NCBI GenBank assembly: GCA_022605405.1 | Contig: JABYQQ010000005.1 | Span: forward strand, 1,364,001 to 1,428,000 | Reading direction: 5' to 3' | DNA from: Earliella scabrosa | Taxonomy: Eukaryota; Basidiomycota; Agaricomycetes; Polyporales; Polyporaceae | DNA length: 64,000 bases | Program-made: the position numbers and the translations under genes | Notes under the pieces: generated by a model | The model's database searches: none | What the model was told of the DNA's origin: nothing | Seen by the model: only the letters and a program-made list of their open reading frames with translations | In this document: positions 34,140 through 44,755 of the stretch, piece by piece | Position numbering within the stretch: the first letter of the stretch is position 1 | Layout: each line of letters starts with the position of its first letter

Positions 34140-34461
34140 GTTTGTGTCCGACTATGCCCGGTAATAAATACTGGCTCAGGAGGTAGGAGGGAGGTAGCCT
34201 GGGGGCGTGGTGGGGGAGAGAGGATGAAGCTTTGACTGCGTCAGGTCTCTGCCGGGGAGTCCAACACCTGTGGCGCTTCCTGTCCTGACATAAGCAGTTC
34301 GTACAGACGCCCGCTCCAGCGGTCCGTCTCGAGAACCCAGGTGGGCGCTTGCACACCTGACTCGATCCAAAAGTCTAGCTCGCGTGCACTACCGCCTCAA
34401 TTACTCCATCTGCCCCCGTTACGCCCACACGCGTTCTCTCAGAGTAGCTTGTAACATACTC
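34140..34461. promoter_or_regulatory. Divergent promoter, rat1 / eIF2B delta
   Basis: 322 bp between start codons of two essential RNA and translation genes. No clear TATA box, as is common for housekeeping pairs. Confidence 0.5.
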
Positions 34462-36198
34462 ATGGCACCTGCCCCGACCTTAGAAGTGCATCCTCCGAAT
34501 GGGCCTCCCAACGGGGAGGCTCCTCCGGCTCAGCAAAAGTCACAAAAACAGATGTGAGTGCTCGATTGAGATCGGAGTTCTCTCGCGAGTGTCGATCGAG
34601 CGCACATCTTGCTAGGACCAAGCAGGAACGTCGTGAACTGCAGGAGCGGCAGCGAGCCGCAAAGGCTGCAAAGGCCTCCGCAAACGGCGTGAACGGGAAA
34701 CCACAGGGCGGCAAGCCCGCAAACCAAGCTCCCGCTGCTGGAGGTAGTGCACCGAGCAGAAAGGCCGGACGGGTTTCGGATGCTGCATCGAAGCTTCCCT
34801 CAGCCAGTGTTTCAAGAACTGCCGAGAAGGTCAAGGCCAGCCTGGCGTCCGCCACAGACCAGAGTGCGAAGAACCAAGCGCGGGGACTCCTCATCTTTTC
34901 GCACTTCGGCTTGCCCAAACCCGTCAGTACAGCCAAGGGCGACATCCACCCTGTCATCGCACGAACGGCTCTTCAATTCTCATCGTTCAAGATCACTGGT
35001 GCGAATGCTCGATGCATAGCTACCTTGACTGCTTTCAAGACGGTGTGTGGTCTCTTCCCGGAGTCGCTGCTATAGGTTTTCATCTCCGACATCGCGCAGG
35101 TCATCCAAGACTACATTACGCCCCAAAACAACACCCTCTCCCGCCACCTCATGACCTATCTATCTCCTCAAATCAGTCATCTAGTAGCTGCACGACCCAT
35201 GTCGGTCACCATGGGCAATGCCATTCGACAGTTGAAGTTGGATATCAGTGGTTCTGACATCGATCTTCCGGAACAAGACGTACGATTTACCTTGCCAATC
35301 TTTCCCCTGCTCAACTCATAGCTCTCGCGATTGTTGCAGGCAAAGAATGCGCTTTTCCAGAAGATTGATACCTATATCCGGGAACGAATCCTCATCGCGG
35401 ACCAGGTCATCCAGGAGACGGCTGGAAACAAAATCAAGGATGGCGATGTTGTTCTCACATATGCCAGGTATGTCTCAATCATCTTGTTCCGTCCGAAAGG
35501 TTGTCTTATCGCATGTCTCACAGGTCATCAGTCGTGGAGAAAGTACTGCTTGAGGCTCACGCATCCGGTCGCATATTCTCAGTCATCGTCGTCGATTCAA
35601 GACCCATGTTGGAGGGTATGCGTTCCGCTTTCCCTGCTGTTTGCTGTTTACAAACTGATAGCCCGGGCCCAGGCAAGCGATTGCTTGCAGTTCTATCAGA
35701 GGCTGGTATTCAATGTACCTATGTCCTCCTTCCCGCCCTAGGTTCCGTCATCAGCGAGGTGTCAACAGTCCTCGTTGGTGCGCACTCAATACACACGAAC
35801 GGGGCCGTGTACTCGCGTGCTGGTACGGCTCTCGTTGCCATGATGGCGAAACAGCATTCCGTTCCTGTCGTCGTCTGCTGCGAGACCTACAAATTCTCCG
35901 AAAGCATCCAATTGGACAGCTTCACCAAGAACGAGCTAGGTGAGCGTGGGTGCGAACTCCGGGTAGACGTCCCATGCTGATAGTCTGGGTAGCACCATTG
36001 GGTGATCTATTCTCGTCGTTCCCCAACAACAAAGCCCGCGAATCCCTCACGCTGGAGAACGGGCCGAACCTCGAGATCCTCAACCCCCTCTATGACCTCA
36101 CGCCACCAACGTGCATCACCGCTGTCGTCACAGAGGTGGGCGTTATACCTCCAAACTCTATCAGCTCAATACCTGTGGCGCTCGGTCGCTTGTTGTGA
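34462..36198 (+). CDS. gcd2: Translation initiation factor eIF2B, delta subunit (Gcd2)
   Basis: Seven exons (34462-34553, 34616-35042, 35076-35279, 35340-35467, 35524-35615, 35673-35939, 35993-36198) encode 471 residues. The N-terminal 100 residues are a basic, Ala/Lys-rich tail (TKQERRELQERQRAAKAAKA) typical of the delta subunit. The IF-2B Rossmann-like domain follows: IHPVIARTALQFSSFKITGA, NTLSRHLMTYLSPQISHLV, VVLTYARSSVVEKVLLEAH, VVDSRPMLEGKRLL, YVLLPALGSVISEV, GAHSIHTNGAVYSRAGTALV and NPLYDLTPPTCITAVVTEVG. It is part of the decameric guanine-nucleotide exchange factor for eIF2 and of its regulatory core that senses eIF2-alpha phosphorylation. All junctions are in phase. Confidence 0.96.
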
Positions 36199-36547
36199 TG
36201 AGTCTTCGTTCGCATCTCGTTTTTCGTCGTGCAATGTTTTCGTGCGCATCGATTCCTTCCATACTCGCATCTGCATCGCATCGCATCCCGCACTCGCACA
36301 CATACTGTCAGTGACTTATGTATCCATTCATTGTGCGACACCCGTTATCGTTGCCCACTCTACATCTAGCTTAGGTACAATAGCGGACAGAGGTCGTTCC
36401 GTAGGTTTGAATTGTCTGTATCTCCCTCTTGTAGTGATAGTACCCAAGCAATACTTGTATCTCTTCATTGCGTGGATCATCTTAGAGCTGAGGAACAAAG
36501 CGTATTATGTACTAATGTATTCCAAGTAGCAACTACATGTCTAACGA
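36199..36547. other. Convergent spacer, eIF2B delta / MTP18
   Basis: 349 AT-richer bases holding both transcript ends. Short open frames only. Confidence 0.6.
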
Positions 36548-37328
36548 TCAGAGTTCCGACTTGTTTGATTGTTCACTGGAGCGTGCGATCTGCTTCTCTA
36601 TCCATTCGAAAGCAATGTCCGTGACATGCTCGACGGGCTTGTCAAAGAGATAAGGTAGAATAGGGATGATAGCAAGACCAGTTGCGGTTGGAGCCCATGT
36701 CCTTACACGAGGATTCTGCGCGTTCGCGAATGCCTTCTTAGCCTGTCTTACCGCGGTATGGATCGTGAATGCAGGCAGAGCCCTGACGCCGACAAAATTG
36801 TGAGCACGTGTGAGCGACGATCATTGAGGGCGACATACATCGACGCAACGGATTGGAATACCGAACGCTTGACTGCAACCATGCCCAACCGCGTTGGCTC
36901 CGAGAAATGTGCGGCTTCAAGCGGAGTTGGTCCTCTCCGGTGGGCTTTGTAGGTCTCGTAGCCCACGTCACTGCGGTCATGCCGGCACATGAGCAAGGGC
37001 GGCCGTAATATAGACCCACATGCTACTCTGCTCACCTGGCGAGATAAAGCCATGAGATACCATACGCCGCGGTCACGACCGCTGGATGGACTACGGGTCG
37101 GAAGGCTTCTCCAACGTCACTAGTCTCGGGTTTGGCGTGAGCCTCGTATCATGGCAGCAGCGTGATAGCGAGACATACATATGCGATGTATCTGTGCCCT
37201 GCGCGGATGACAGTCCTCAGCCGTGCACCATATGCCATGTACCGGAGCTCCGAATCGGTGGAGTCGACGTCCTGGTCGGCGAGGGTGTCGAGCCCATGCT
37301 CGACCTTGTCCTTGAGCGGTTCAGTCAT
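36548..37328 (-). CDS. Mitochondrial fission process protein 1 homolog (MTP18/MTFP1)
   Basis: Four exons (37179-37328, 37036-37124, 36839-36970, 36548-36782) encode 201 residues. Family signatures: DSELRYMAYGARLRT; TSDVGEAFRPVVHPAVVTAA; YGISWLYLA; DVGYETYKAHRRGPTPLEAA; ALPAFTIHTAVRQAKKAF; and a C-terminal segment with FDKPVEHVTDIAFEWIE. The human protein is an inner-membrane factor that links PI3K signalling to mitochondrial division; the fungal members are less studied. Several hydrophobic helices fit an integral inner-membrane protein. It is divergent from the forkhead gene over 257 bp. Confidence 0.93.
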
Positions 37329-37585
37329 GGTGAAGGAAGTGCGAACAGATGACCAGGCGAGGTAGGTATGGGAGGCGACAAGAGACTCGGGGAGAGGACA
37401 AGAGCGAGACGATGACGCCGCGCGGGCAGCCGGCAGCGGAATCGAAGACAAGCCCATATCGGCGTTGGCGCGTCAACCGGGGGATGCCGAGTCTAGGCGC
37501 GCATGACTGGCCCGGAGCGTCTGAGTCTGCTTGTGCGACGGGGTCGAGTCGAACGTGCCCGGTCACCTCTCCGCCAACGCCCGCC
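37329..37585. promoter_or_regulatory. Divergent promoter, MTP18 / FHA-forkhead gene
   Basis: 257 bp between outward-facing start codons. No TATA box recognised. Confidence 0.45.
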
Positions 37586-39645
37586 ATGGCTGCAGTCATT
37601 GCCCATCCTCAAGATACCCCCCTGCCCGTCGTCTCGCCGCCCCCAGAGGCCTCTGAGCCCCTCCCGGACAAGATCAGCGCGTACTACAGCCTGGTCTTTC
37701 CCAACTTCACCTACTATCTCCAGACCCTGAATGTCACCATTGGCCGACGCTGCGTCCCTGCAGGCACGGCCTCTACCTCCGATAACCCTCAGGTGGACGT
37801 CGACCTGGGATCGCTCAAGAGCGTGTCGCGTCTCCACGCGAAGATAGAGTATGACGAGGATGAGGAACGCTTTGTTCTACTCGTCTTGGGCCGGAACGGC
37901 GCGTGGGTGGACGGTGTGTGGTCAGGGAGTGGCAGCAAGGTGCCTTTGGGCGACCGGTATGTCTCTCAGCCATGCTTATACCATGCTACGCTGACTCCGC
38001 GCGTAGCTCGCAGATACAGATTGCCTCGCGGACCTTCCATTTCATCCTGCCGCCACCCGCACCTCCTGAGGACTCTCCCTCGCCTAGCTCTCAGTCCTCC
38101 GGGAACCGCGCACGTTCCCCCTCCGTTGACATCACCACGTACTCGCCTCCTTCCTCCTTGCCCTCCGAATCCCCTCCCCCTACACACGTTCCCATTGCAG
38201 CCCCGAAGATACCGCCATTATCGGAAGCTGCACTACCCAACTCGAACACTATTCCACACAAGACGAACGGCAAGAAGCGCAAGAAGCCAGATGCACCAGC
38301 TCCGCCGCTCCCTGTTCCGGAAGTTATGCCACCGAAGCCCCAGCTAACTTATGCTCAATTATGTTATCGCGCTATCAAGGCACTCAATGGCAAGGCTTCC
38401 CTGCAGGAGATCTGCCAGTGGATCAAAGATACGTACGATTGGTACAAGTTTTGCAGCAAGGACTGGGAGGTACGCACTCAGTCATCACTTCCTCCACTCA
38501 CGCCGGCTCATCGCCGCTTACAGAGCTCGGTTCGTCACAATCTCTCTTCCAACCCTGGCTTCAAGAAGCTCGCTCGCGGCAAGGACGAGAGAGGCAAGGG
38601 GGCGCTCTGGGGCATCGATGAAGCACACGAGCATTCATTTGAAGAGCTCGACGCTCGCAAGGGCACAGTAGTTGGCGGAGCAGGCGGCAAGGACGGCAAG
38701 CTCGGCGGGAAGAAAGGGAAGGCGGTTCCTCTCGATCCTCCCTTGAAGCGCAGCGTCAAGGGTGAACCGAAGGGTGCGCCATTACCACCTCCATTGACCT
38801 CAGCACCTCTCGCGTTCAAGACTACCACCCCAACTGTGGCTCCGTCGTCGACTCCTGCCCCTGCGCGTCCTCTTGTGAAGACAGAACCGGTTAGCGTCAC
38901 TCAGGTACCTCACCTCCATCCTCAGCCCCAGCCATCGCCTACACCGGCCGGATCTCCACCCTCCGACACTACCTCCATGAACCATACTGCGGCATCGCCG
39001 CCACAAGCGTCACCGCCTCTACCAGGTCCTAGTACCTCCGCCGCTCCATTTCCCGCCATTCCAGCCTCGGTTCGCATCCCGATAGTGGTCGGCCCTGTCC
39101 CTGCCTCTCAGGCGTCTGGTGGCCCTTCGTCCCCTCCGAAGCCTATCGTCCTGCATGAGAATACCCTCATCTTGAACCCCGAGATATTCTCACACCTAAC
39201 ACCCCAGCACCTGCAGGACCTTGAAGCGCTCGGAGCGCAGAAGGCCCTCGAGATCCTTCAAGCATACATCGTCCGCTACTACAAGGAGAAGCTCAAAGCG
39301 GAGGGTGCCCGCGGTCGTGGCAGAGGCCGACCCCGTCGTGGGCGTGGAGGCGTGGCCGGACGAGGCTCTACACCTGCCGGTGTTTCTGCACGAGCAGAGA
39401 CGCCATCCACCGGTCCGTTCACGGACACCTCTCACCCTGCACGCGCTACGAAGCCCGTCGAGACGCCGTCGTCGGGCGAAACGCCTTCATCTGGCGTCAC
39501 GACCGCTGCTGCTTCGGAACCACCTGTCGACGCCCCTTCCCCGATCGTTGTCATTGATGACGATGAGCCTTCCTCGCAGCCTGATGAGCCCGTCGCAAAG
39601 CGCCGCAGACTCGAGGACCCTGTCGTCGATGTCATGGCTGTCTAG
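37586..39645 (+). CDS. FHA-forkhead transcription factor (Fhl1/Fkh-like)
   Basis: Three exons (37586-37956, 38007-38469, 38524-39645) encode 651 residues. An FHA domain occupies about residues 30-140 (TIGRR near 51; SVSRLHAKIEYDEDEERF near 78; LGRNGAWVDGV), the phosphothreonine reader. A winged-helix forkhead domain covers about 234-310 (QLTYAQLCYRAIKALNGKAS, SSVRHNLSSNPGFKKLARGK, KGALWGID). The rest is Pro/Ser/Thr-rich, with an AT-hook-like stretch (RGRGRGRPRRGRGG) near residue 550 and an acidic end containing VVIDDDEPSSQPDEP. FHA plus forkhead is the architecture of yeast Fhl1 (ribosomal protein genes) and Fkh1/2 (cell cycle). Which ortholog group applies is not decided here. It is nuclear. 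The ATG at 37586 is the first giving the conserved N-terminus. Confidence 0.93.
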
Positions 39646-39965
39646 GCACGTTCGTCCGCTGCGCTGATTGCGGGAGTAGCGGTCGCCTTCGCGCGCGCTC
39701 TGGCTGTCGATCGGACTTGCGCGCAGATTTGCTTTCTCGTTCTCACCTAGATGCTCCGTCTCCTCTCTATCCATATTGTAACTTTATCACACGTCATGCA
39801 CGAGTCCGGAACCCGCATTGTACACATATCGAGCATCATACGTTACGTTACATAGCTATAGTCTGTGGGGTGTCGTCGGGGTATGCTGTGGACCGTCCAC
39901 GGTGGTGGGGTCACATAGGGGTATGGTAGCAGGGGGATGTGCGCGTAATTCCAGCTGTCGCCGGG
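39646..39965. other. Convergent spacer after the forkhead gene
   Basis: 320 bp between the forkhead stop and the last exon of the transposon-split gene on the other strand. No other feature seen. Confidence 0.55.
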
Positions 39966-42900
39966 CTATCCGTCGACTTCCATTCTACTATCCGTCCTCG
40001 CCGAGAACCGTCCGGGCCAGCGTCTCTCCCAGCACGCGAGCACCTCGGCGGCCCGTTCGCTCGGACGCAGCTTCCGCGCAGGTATCTTGGCGTCGGCAAG
40101 TTGCTTAACCACGATGTCCAGCTCCGTGTCCTGTAAGGTAGGCCCAACGTAGATCCGACCACTCTGTAACAGCGTGACGTCACGTAGCGTCACATGGCGT
40201 CTATTAGGATAAGGGGTGTAATAGTACGGATTATCAAAGGAATGTCGAAACGGCAACACCATGAAGGAGCGGACAGTAAAAACGTAGTCAAATGACCGTA
40301 AGTAGAGTAGGTTTACGCTGCAGTGATACCCTCGCGTGTGAGGTCCTCAAAGATGGTCTCAGGGATGACACGATGACCCCGGTACTTCTTACTCGCCCAA
40401 GCTGCCTGTTTGCCAGAAAGACCTTTGGTATACGCATCAGCAAAACGTAAGGCACGCGTGTAGAATCTGTGGATATGGATAGAGTCAGTACTGAGGCTCG
40501 ATACAAGCATATTTGTCTGGCCTACCGGCGCATCGAGGTCAAGGGAACAGCATCGACGGCGTCAATAAGGTTCTTCTCGAGATCGGCTTCCTTTGACGAT
40601 GCAGGTTTCATTCGATAGATGCGCTTCGCATACCCCCAGCACTGCTCAATTGGGTTGAGCTCGCAGTGGAACTTCGGCAAAAAGATGCACCTGACGCCGC
40701 GGGCCTCCATCTCGATCTCAAGGCGTGACTTGACGTTTTGAAAGTCAGGTTGCACATACATGAGGCGTCGGCAGCAGCACGGAGATTGCGAGTAAAAGTC
40801 AAGAGGAGAGACACCAGACGGGGGAGTGGGACATTGGAACTTGTCGCACATCGCACAGAGTGCGTGAGTGCCCGTGTAGCCTCGCTCCTCGAGAAGAATC
40901 GCCATTCCTTTGAAGTGACCACGCAAGGACTCAACGGGATGATCATCAGGGAAGTAGAGGGACTGGACCTCGCCGTTCGGGAGTGTCGTGTCTGCCATAC
41001 GAATTCGCTGCTTGAGGAACTTCCCATCCGGACCATGAACGGGCTTCCCTTGGGCGTCCCGAACAGTGACGTCAATCCCGAAAGAGAGGGACGGATTTTT
41101 GGTCATTTGTCGTGCCGAGAGAGCGTCGTCCTCTCTTTTCTGGTGTGTTGGTGCATTGTCCAGGACCATGACAATCTCCTCGTTCGGCCATCGAGCCTGA
41201 GCGATGTCAGCCGCAGCATGGAACTGCTCGATGACATCGTCATTAGAGAAGTACCCGTCGCGGTTCTTGCCCGGTCGGAAGAGCCGGCGTGCACTGGTCT
41301 TCCCATCCTCGGACCGGAGCCAGCCGTCCTCGGCAGAGAAGAAGTCGGAGATCATCATGGAGGCGCCTTCACCCTTTGCTCTTGGAACCGCCTTCTCTCC
41401 CTCCGGGACCCAGTACACCACACGACGGTCGTTGGCATAGAACACGGACTCGTCATGCCACAGAAGCCGAGCAGGACGCTCCAAGACTTCACCATGACAG
41501 GCAATAGACGGCGGAGGATTCGTCTCGGAGTTGGAAGCAGCCAGTGGTGAGTCTTGGACAGGCGTCGCGACCTCGCCGGACTCGGAGAGAGCGGGCGATG
41601 GGTTGGAGGGCGAAGCCGAAATGGCGGGCAAGGGAGATGAACCAGGGGCCGTCTCGGATGATGGTGGATGCGCTGACTGCGATAAAGGTGCGAGCTCGAT
41701 TCCGTTCTCATCATACTGCCGCAAACGAGGTCGTAATGCATTGAGTGCGGGGAGGTATACCTGCTGCCGATAGCGCACAACGTCCTCCCGTTCATGTCCA
41801 TCGACGTATTGTCCATTCGACGACTTCTTCCACCGATAGCCAAGTGCATGCATCCAAGCTTGCGCGGTCGAGAGAGAGATGGTGTCCTCAAGCCCGAAGC
41901 GCTCCTGAATATGGCGATTGGCGAGGAATGTGACGATATCGGCAGCACATATGTACTTCCCAAGCCCCTGGAGATGCTCGAGGAGGGCTTGTTCAAGGTC
42001 CTCATTGTCGAGAGCTGACACGTTCCATGTATTGGCCATACTGACAGGGAGGTCGTGCCGATCAGCAATGAACGCACGCGTCCACTTGCGGAGCTGACGT
42101 GCCATGTACGTGCCCTGATCGTGTACCTCCACAGCCAATTCTGATGCATCCTTCCATCCGTTCCCATTCGTGTAGTACCACAGCAGTGCCCGCATCTTTT
42201 GCAGACGCTCTCGCAGCACGTCCCCGCCTTTGTAGGGCACCCGTCGTTTGCCAGACGGATCGCGGGGATGCAACAGCTGCTTCAAATCCTCCAGCGCGCT
42301 CTCCGCATCCTCCACATTCGGAGGGGGCACCCACGACCGGACACTGCTTGCGCGGGAGCTTGCAGGGGTGGGTGAGGATGGGTGAGGCTGACTCCGAGTT
42401 GGAGGAGGTGCGTGTGCAGAACTTGGAACCCCGGCCATCTGTGACCTTCCCACACAGTCCGTCATCTCCTGAACAGGTGTTTCCACGATGACCGGGACCG
42501 GATGGCGATCAGCAGGCACCTGCAAGCACGTCTCCGAGTTCCGGGCCAGTTCGGTGAGCAGAAGCGAGGACTGCGAAGGCGTCTGTCCACGCGCCGTGAG
42601 AGTGATGGGAGAAGGCGATGGGGAAGGGGACCAGGTCGGTGTGCTAATCTCCGAGAACGTTGTGTTGATCCGTTGCTGCAGGAGAGTCGTGAACCGCTGT
42701 AACGAACTTGCCCTGCCTGGACTGGGAGTGCGAGGAGCCTGAGCTTGCTGCTCTGCAGGCTCAGCCTGCTGCAACACCAGTGAGTTTGGCTCGATCATGT
42801 TGTTGAATATCCTGACACTCACATTCTCTTTGTCCATGTCATTCCCAGGCCTGCCAAACCGTGGAACGATGCCGCTGACCCTGCGCCGGATGGCGTCGCG

Positions 42901-44755
42901 TGCATCAGCAAGCGACTGGGACAAACCCCGCCGTCGCTTCTGTCCCAAGTCCATTGGGACAGCTCCGTCTGCGAAGTTGAGACACGAGCCGCCGGGGTTC
43001 GAGTGTGCAAGAGTATACGCAGATGGTGTAGAAGTGATGATTGCGGACGGCGTACTACTGCTTGGGATATGCTACTTCGTTACTGAATAATTTCTCCATG
43101 GCCCCCACTTATCCACCACAAATATCCCCAGCGTGACACAAAAAGATCACGTGATAATCACGTGGAGTGGTCGAATCTACATTGGGCCTACCTTAAGCTC
43201 AAAGGTGAGTGAGTCATCTTTACACGGTCAAGAATGGAACTGACCATGATGACATCGATGCTGATCAGGTTCTTCTGTTCCTCGAGCTCGGTCACAGCTG
43301 CACCCATGGCTTTGAGTCCCTGCTGGAGGGTAGAGCGCTCAACCGCGGCTTTATCGGTGACAAACTTGTAGTGCAGCTCTAGAAAGGTGGCGATGCCATC
43401 TCCCCAGCCTGTTTCCACCTTGTGTGCAAGGCTCTTGTAGCTTGTGAGCGCTGGCCTTGGATGAATGATTGAAGGAGGGAGAGGAGGGAGATGGACATTG
43501 TGGTGCTGGGGTGCTGGTTCTGGTTGTAGTGATGGAGAGTGGGGTCTCGATGCAAGGGATAGTGGAATGACAGAGTCACTGCAAATGGCAGATGATTCTC
43601 CAGTGGAGGTGTGTGTTGAGGGGGAGCTTCCAACAGGTGCAACCTCAGGCTGAGGTGATGTGGTGCCCAGTAACAAGTGTGGAGTTCCCCATGATCCATC
43701 AGGTTTCTGTGAATCAGGAAGGGGTGAAGGTTGTAGAGATGGGATATTGGAAGCAGGAGTTTGGGAGGCAGAGTTGTTGAAATACAAAGTGGGTAGAGGT
43801 AATGTAGAAGAGGAGAATAATGAAGGTTGATCTGTGTGACTCGAAGGATATGAAGGTGAAGCAGAAGGTGATTTCAGGTGGCGTAAAAAGGCATTCAGAG
43901 CAATCTTCTCCTTCTGTAAGGTCAGAGAAGATTGCAAGTCTGATATAGGTACATGTGTGACAGCAGAAGGGAAAGATGATTGAACTGGTGTACACTGAGA
44001 AATATTGTCAGAGAATGTAGATGAAGCAGGAATAGTATATGCAGTGGGTGGAGGCTGTTGTGGCTGTTGAATAAAAAGTCTGTCCGTTGAAGTGGTACTA
44101 ATAGATAAGGGGGAAGATAATACTGAGCTGAGAATAGAATCACCAGTTGCTGAATCACTTCTGCGGCCTGATAATTCAGAAGGGGAATGTAGAGAGGGTA
44201 AAGAAGATGAATACTGAAATGAAGTGGAAGTCCGATGATATATGAGATGAAATGAAGTCAAATGTTGTGGAACAATTCCCAGTGACTTGTTAGAGCATTT
44301 GGCGATTGGCAGGTGATGTATTGTGGGTAGAGCTGATCCTGCTGTTGATTGCATGAGTATATAATATGCTATATATCTTGACATAATATCTTGGTCATAA
44401 ATTACCTTGATTTCGTAGATACTTCATGACATGAATAATTCCTTTGCATAAGGGGCAAGGGAAGTACTGAGGACACTGTTCATTCTGACAGTAATATACT
44501 ACATTGGCTGGGTGGGCCAGCATGGTGACCTGAAATAGATGTATAAGCATAACTCTGAGGTTATGGTACTATTCTTACATTGACTGATGCTGTGTGATCT
44601 GATAGAGACTTAGAGTGAGTACTGATGCACTTGAGGGAGGGGCAGTAGTGTGCATAGTGGTAAGAAAAGAAAGAGGGATGGGGATTTTCTCCCATCAAAG
44701 GGATTATATACCCTGAGTAGGCTGACAAAGCATATTCTATCATATGACAGTACAT
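39966..44755 (-). CDS. Unrecognised Cys/His-cluster gene, split by a transposon in its last intron
   Basis: Four exons (44579-44755, 44406-44529, 43245-44341, 39966-40130) join in phases 0, 1 and 0 to give 520 residues. Near the N-terminus is a probable zinc site: HYCPSLKC, then YCQNEQCPQYFPCPLCKGII with His in IIHVMKYL. The middle is a long Ser/Pro/Thr-rich disordered region. The end is helical (AAVTELEEQKNLISIDVIM, then DTELDIVVKQLADAKIPARK, ERAAEVLACWERRWPGRF). I do not recognise the family. Codon use in exons 1-3 is markedly more A/T-rich than in the neighbours. Intron 3 is 3,114 bp because it holds the transposon at 40136-43193. If intron 3 is retained, reading ends at a TAG inside the inverted repeat (43188-43190), giving 484 residues. 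The first exon may extend further upstream. Whether the gene is still spliced is unknown. Confidence 0.6.
40134..40135. repeat. TA target-site duplication, left
   Basis: TA immediately outside the left inverted repeat, matched by TA at 43194-43195. TA duplication is the hallmark of IS630-Tc1-mariner insertion. Confidence 0.85.
40136..40164 (+). repeat. Left terminal inverted repeat of the transposon
   Basis: 29 bp starting AGGTAGGCCCAAC. It is the reverse complement of 43165-43193 except at two positions, both C/T differences. Confidence 0.9.
40313..42954 (-). CDS. DDE transposase (DDE_3, IS630-Tc1-mariner superfamily), 860 aa
   Basis: Two exons (40526-42954, 40313-40466) encode 860 residues. 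The first 330 residues include a disordered Ser/Pro-rich part. A helix-turn-helix-like region is near 355-400 (TISLSTAQAWMHALGYRWKK). The RNase-H-like catalytic domain has D501 (LLWHDESVFYAND), D599 (IVMVLDNAPTH) and E770 (HCELNPIEQCWGYAKRIYR), so the DDE triad is complete. After the triad comes FYTRALRFADAYTKG...WASKKYRGHR, a tail I associate with widespread basidiomycete transposase-like proteins. Between D599 and E770 is an insertion with a Cys cluster (CAMCDKFQC, CCC). It cuts and pastes the surrounding 3.1-kb element. No frameshift or stop interrupts the frame, so it may be active. Confidence 0.92.
43165..43193 (-). repeat. Right terminal inverted repeat of the transposon
   Basis: 29 bp; the minus strand starts AGGTAGGCCCAAT, pairing with 40136-40164. 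Confidence 0.9.
43194..43195. repeat. TA target-site duplication, right
   Basis: TA directly outside the right inverted repeat, the partner of 40134-40135. Confidence 0.85.

Larger units (their letters stand above)
40136..43193 (-). mobile_element. Complete DNA transposon, IS630-Tc1-mariner type, with TIRs and TA duplication
   Basis: The element is 3,058 bp, bounded by 29-bp terminal inverted repeats (40136-40164 and 43165-43193) that match at 27 of 29 positions, and flanked by TA on both sides. Each end starts AGGTAGGCCCAA. Its only gene is the transposase at 40313-42954, leaving 148 bp (left) and 210 bp (right) of subterminal DNA between gene and repeat. The right subterminal DNA contains a CACGTG-centred palindrome (about 43148-43164). 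Intact ends, an open transposase frame and near-identical repeats suggest recent insertion. It sits in the last intron of the gene described at 39966-44755, in the same orientation. Confidence 0.9.

Noticed and set aside
39966..40262. 98-codon frame on the minus strand as a separate small gene
   Set aside because: Its first 44 codons are transposon end sequence (inverted repeat and subterminal DNA). Only 40130-39966 is host coding, the last exon of the split gene.
40738..41550. 270-codon plus-strand frame
   Set aside because: Antisense shadow of the transposase exon.
43188..44384. 398-codon minus-strand frame starting MSRYIAYYIL taken as a complete gene
   Set aside because: The first 15 codons are intron sequence and its stop lies in the transposon repeat. 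The spliced four-exon model explains both ends.
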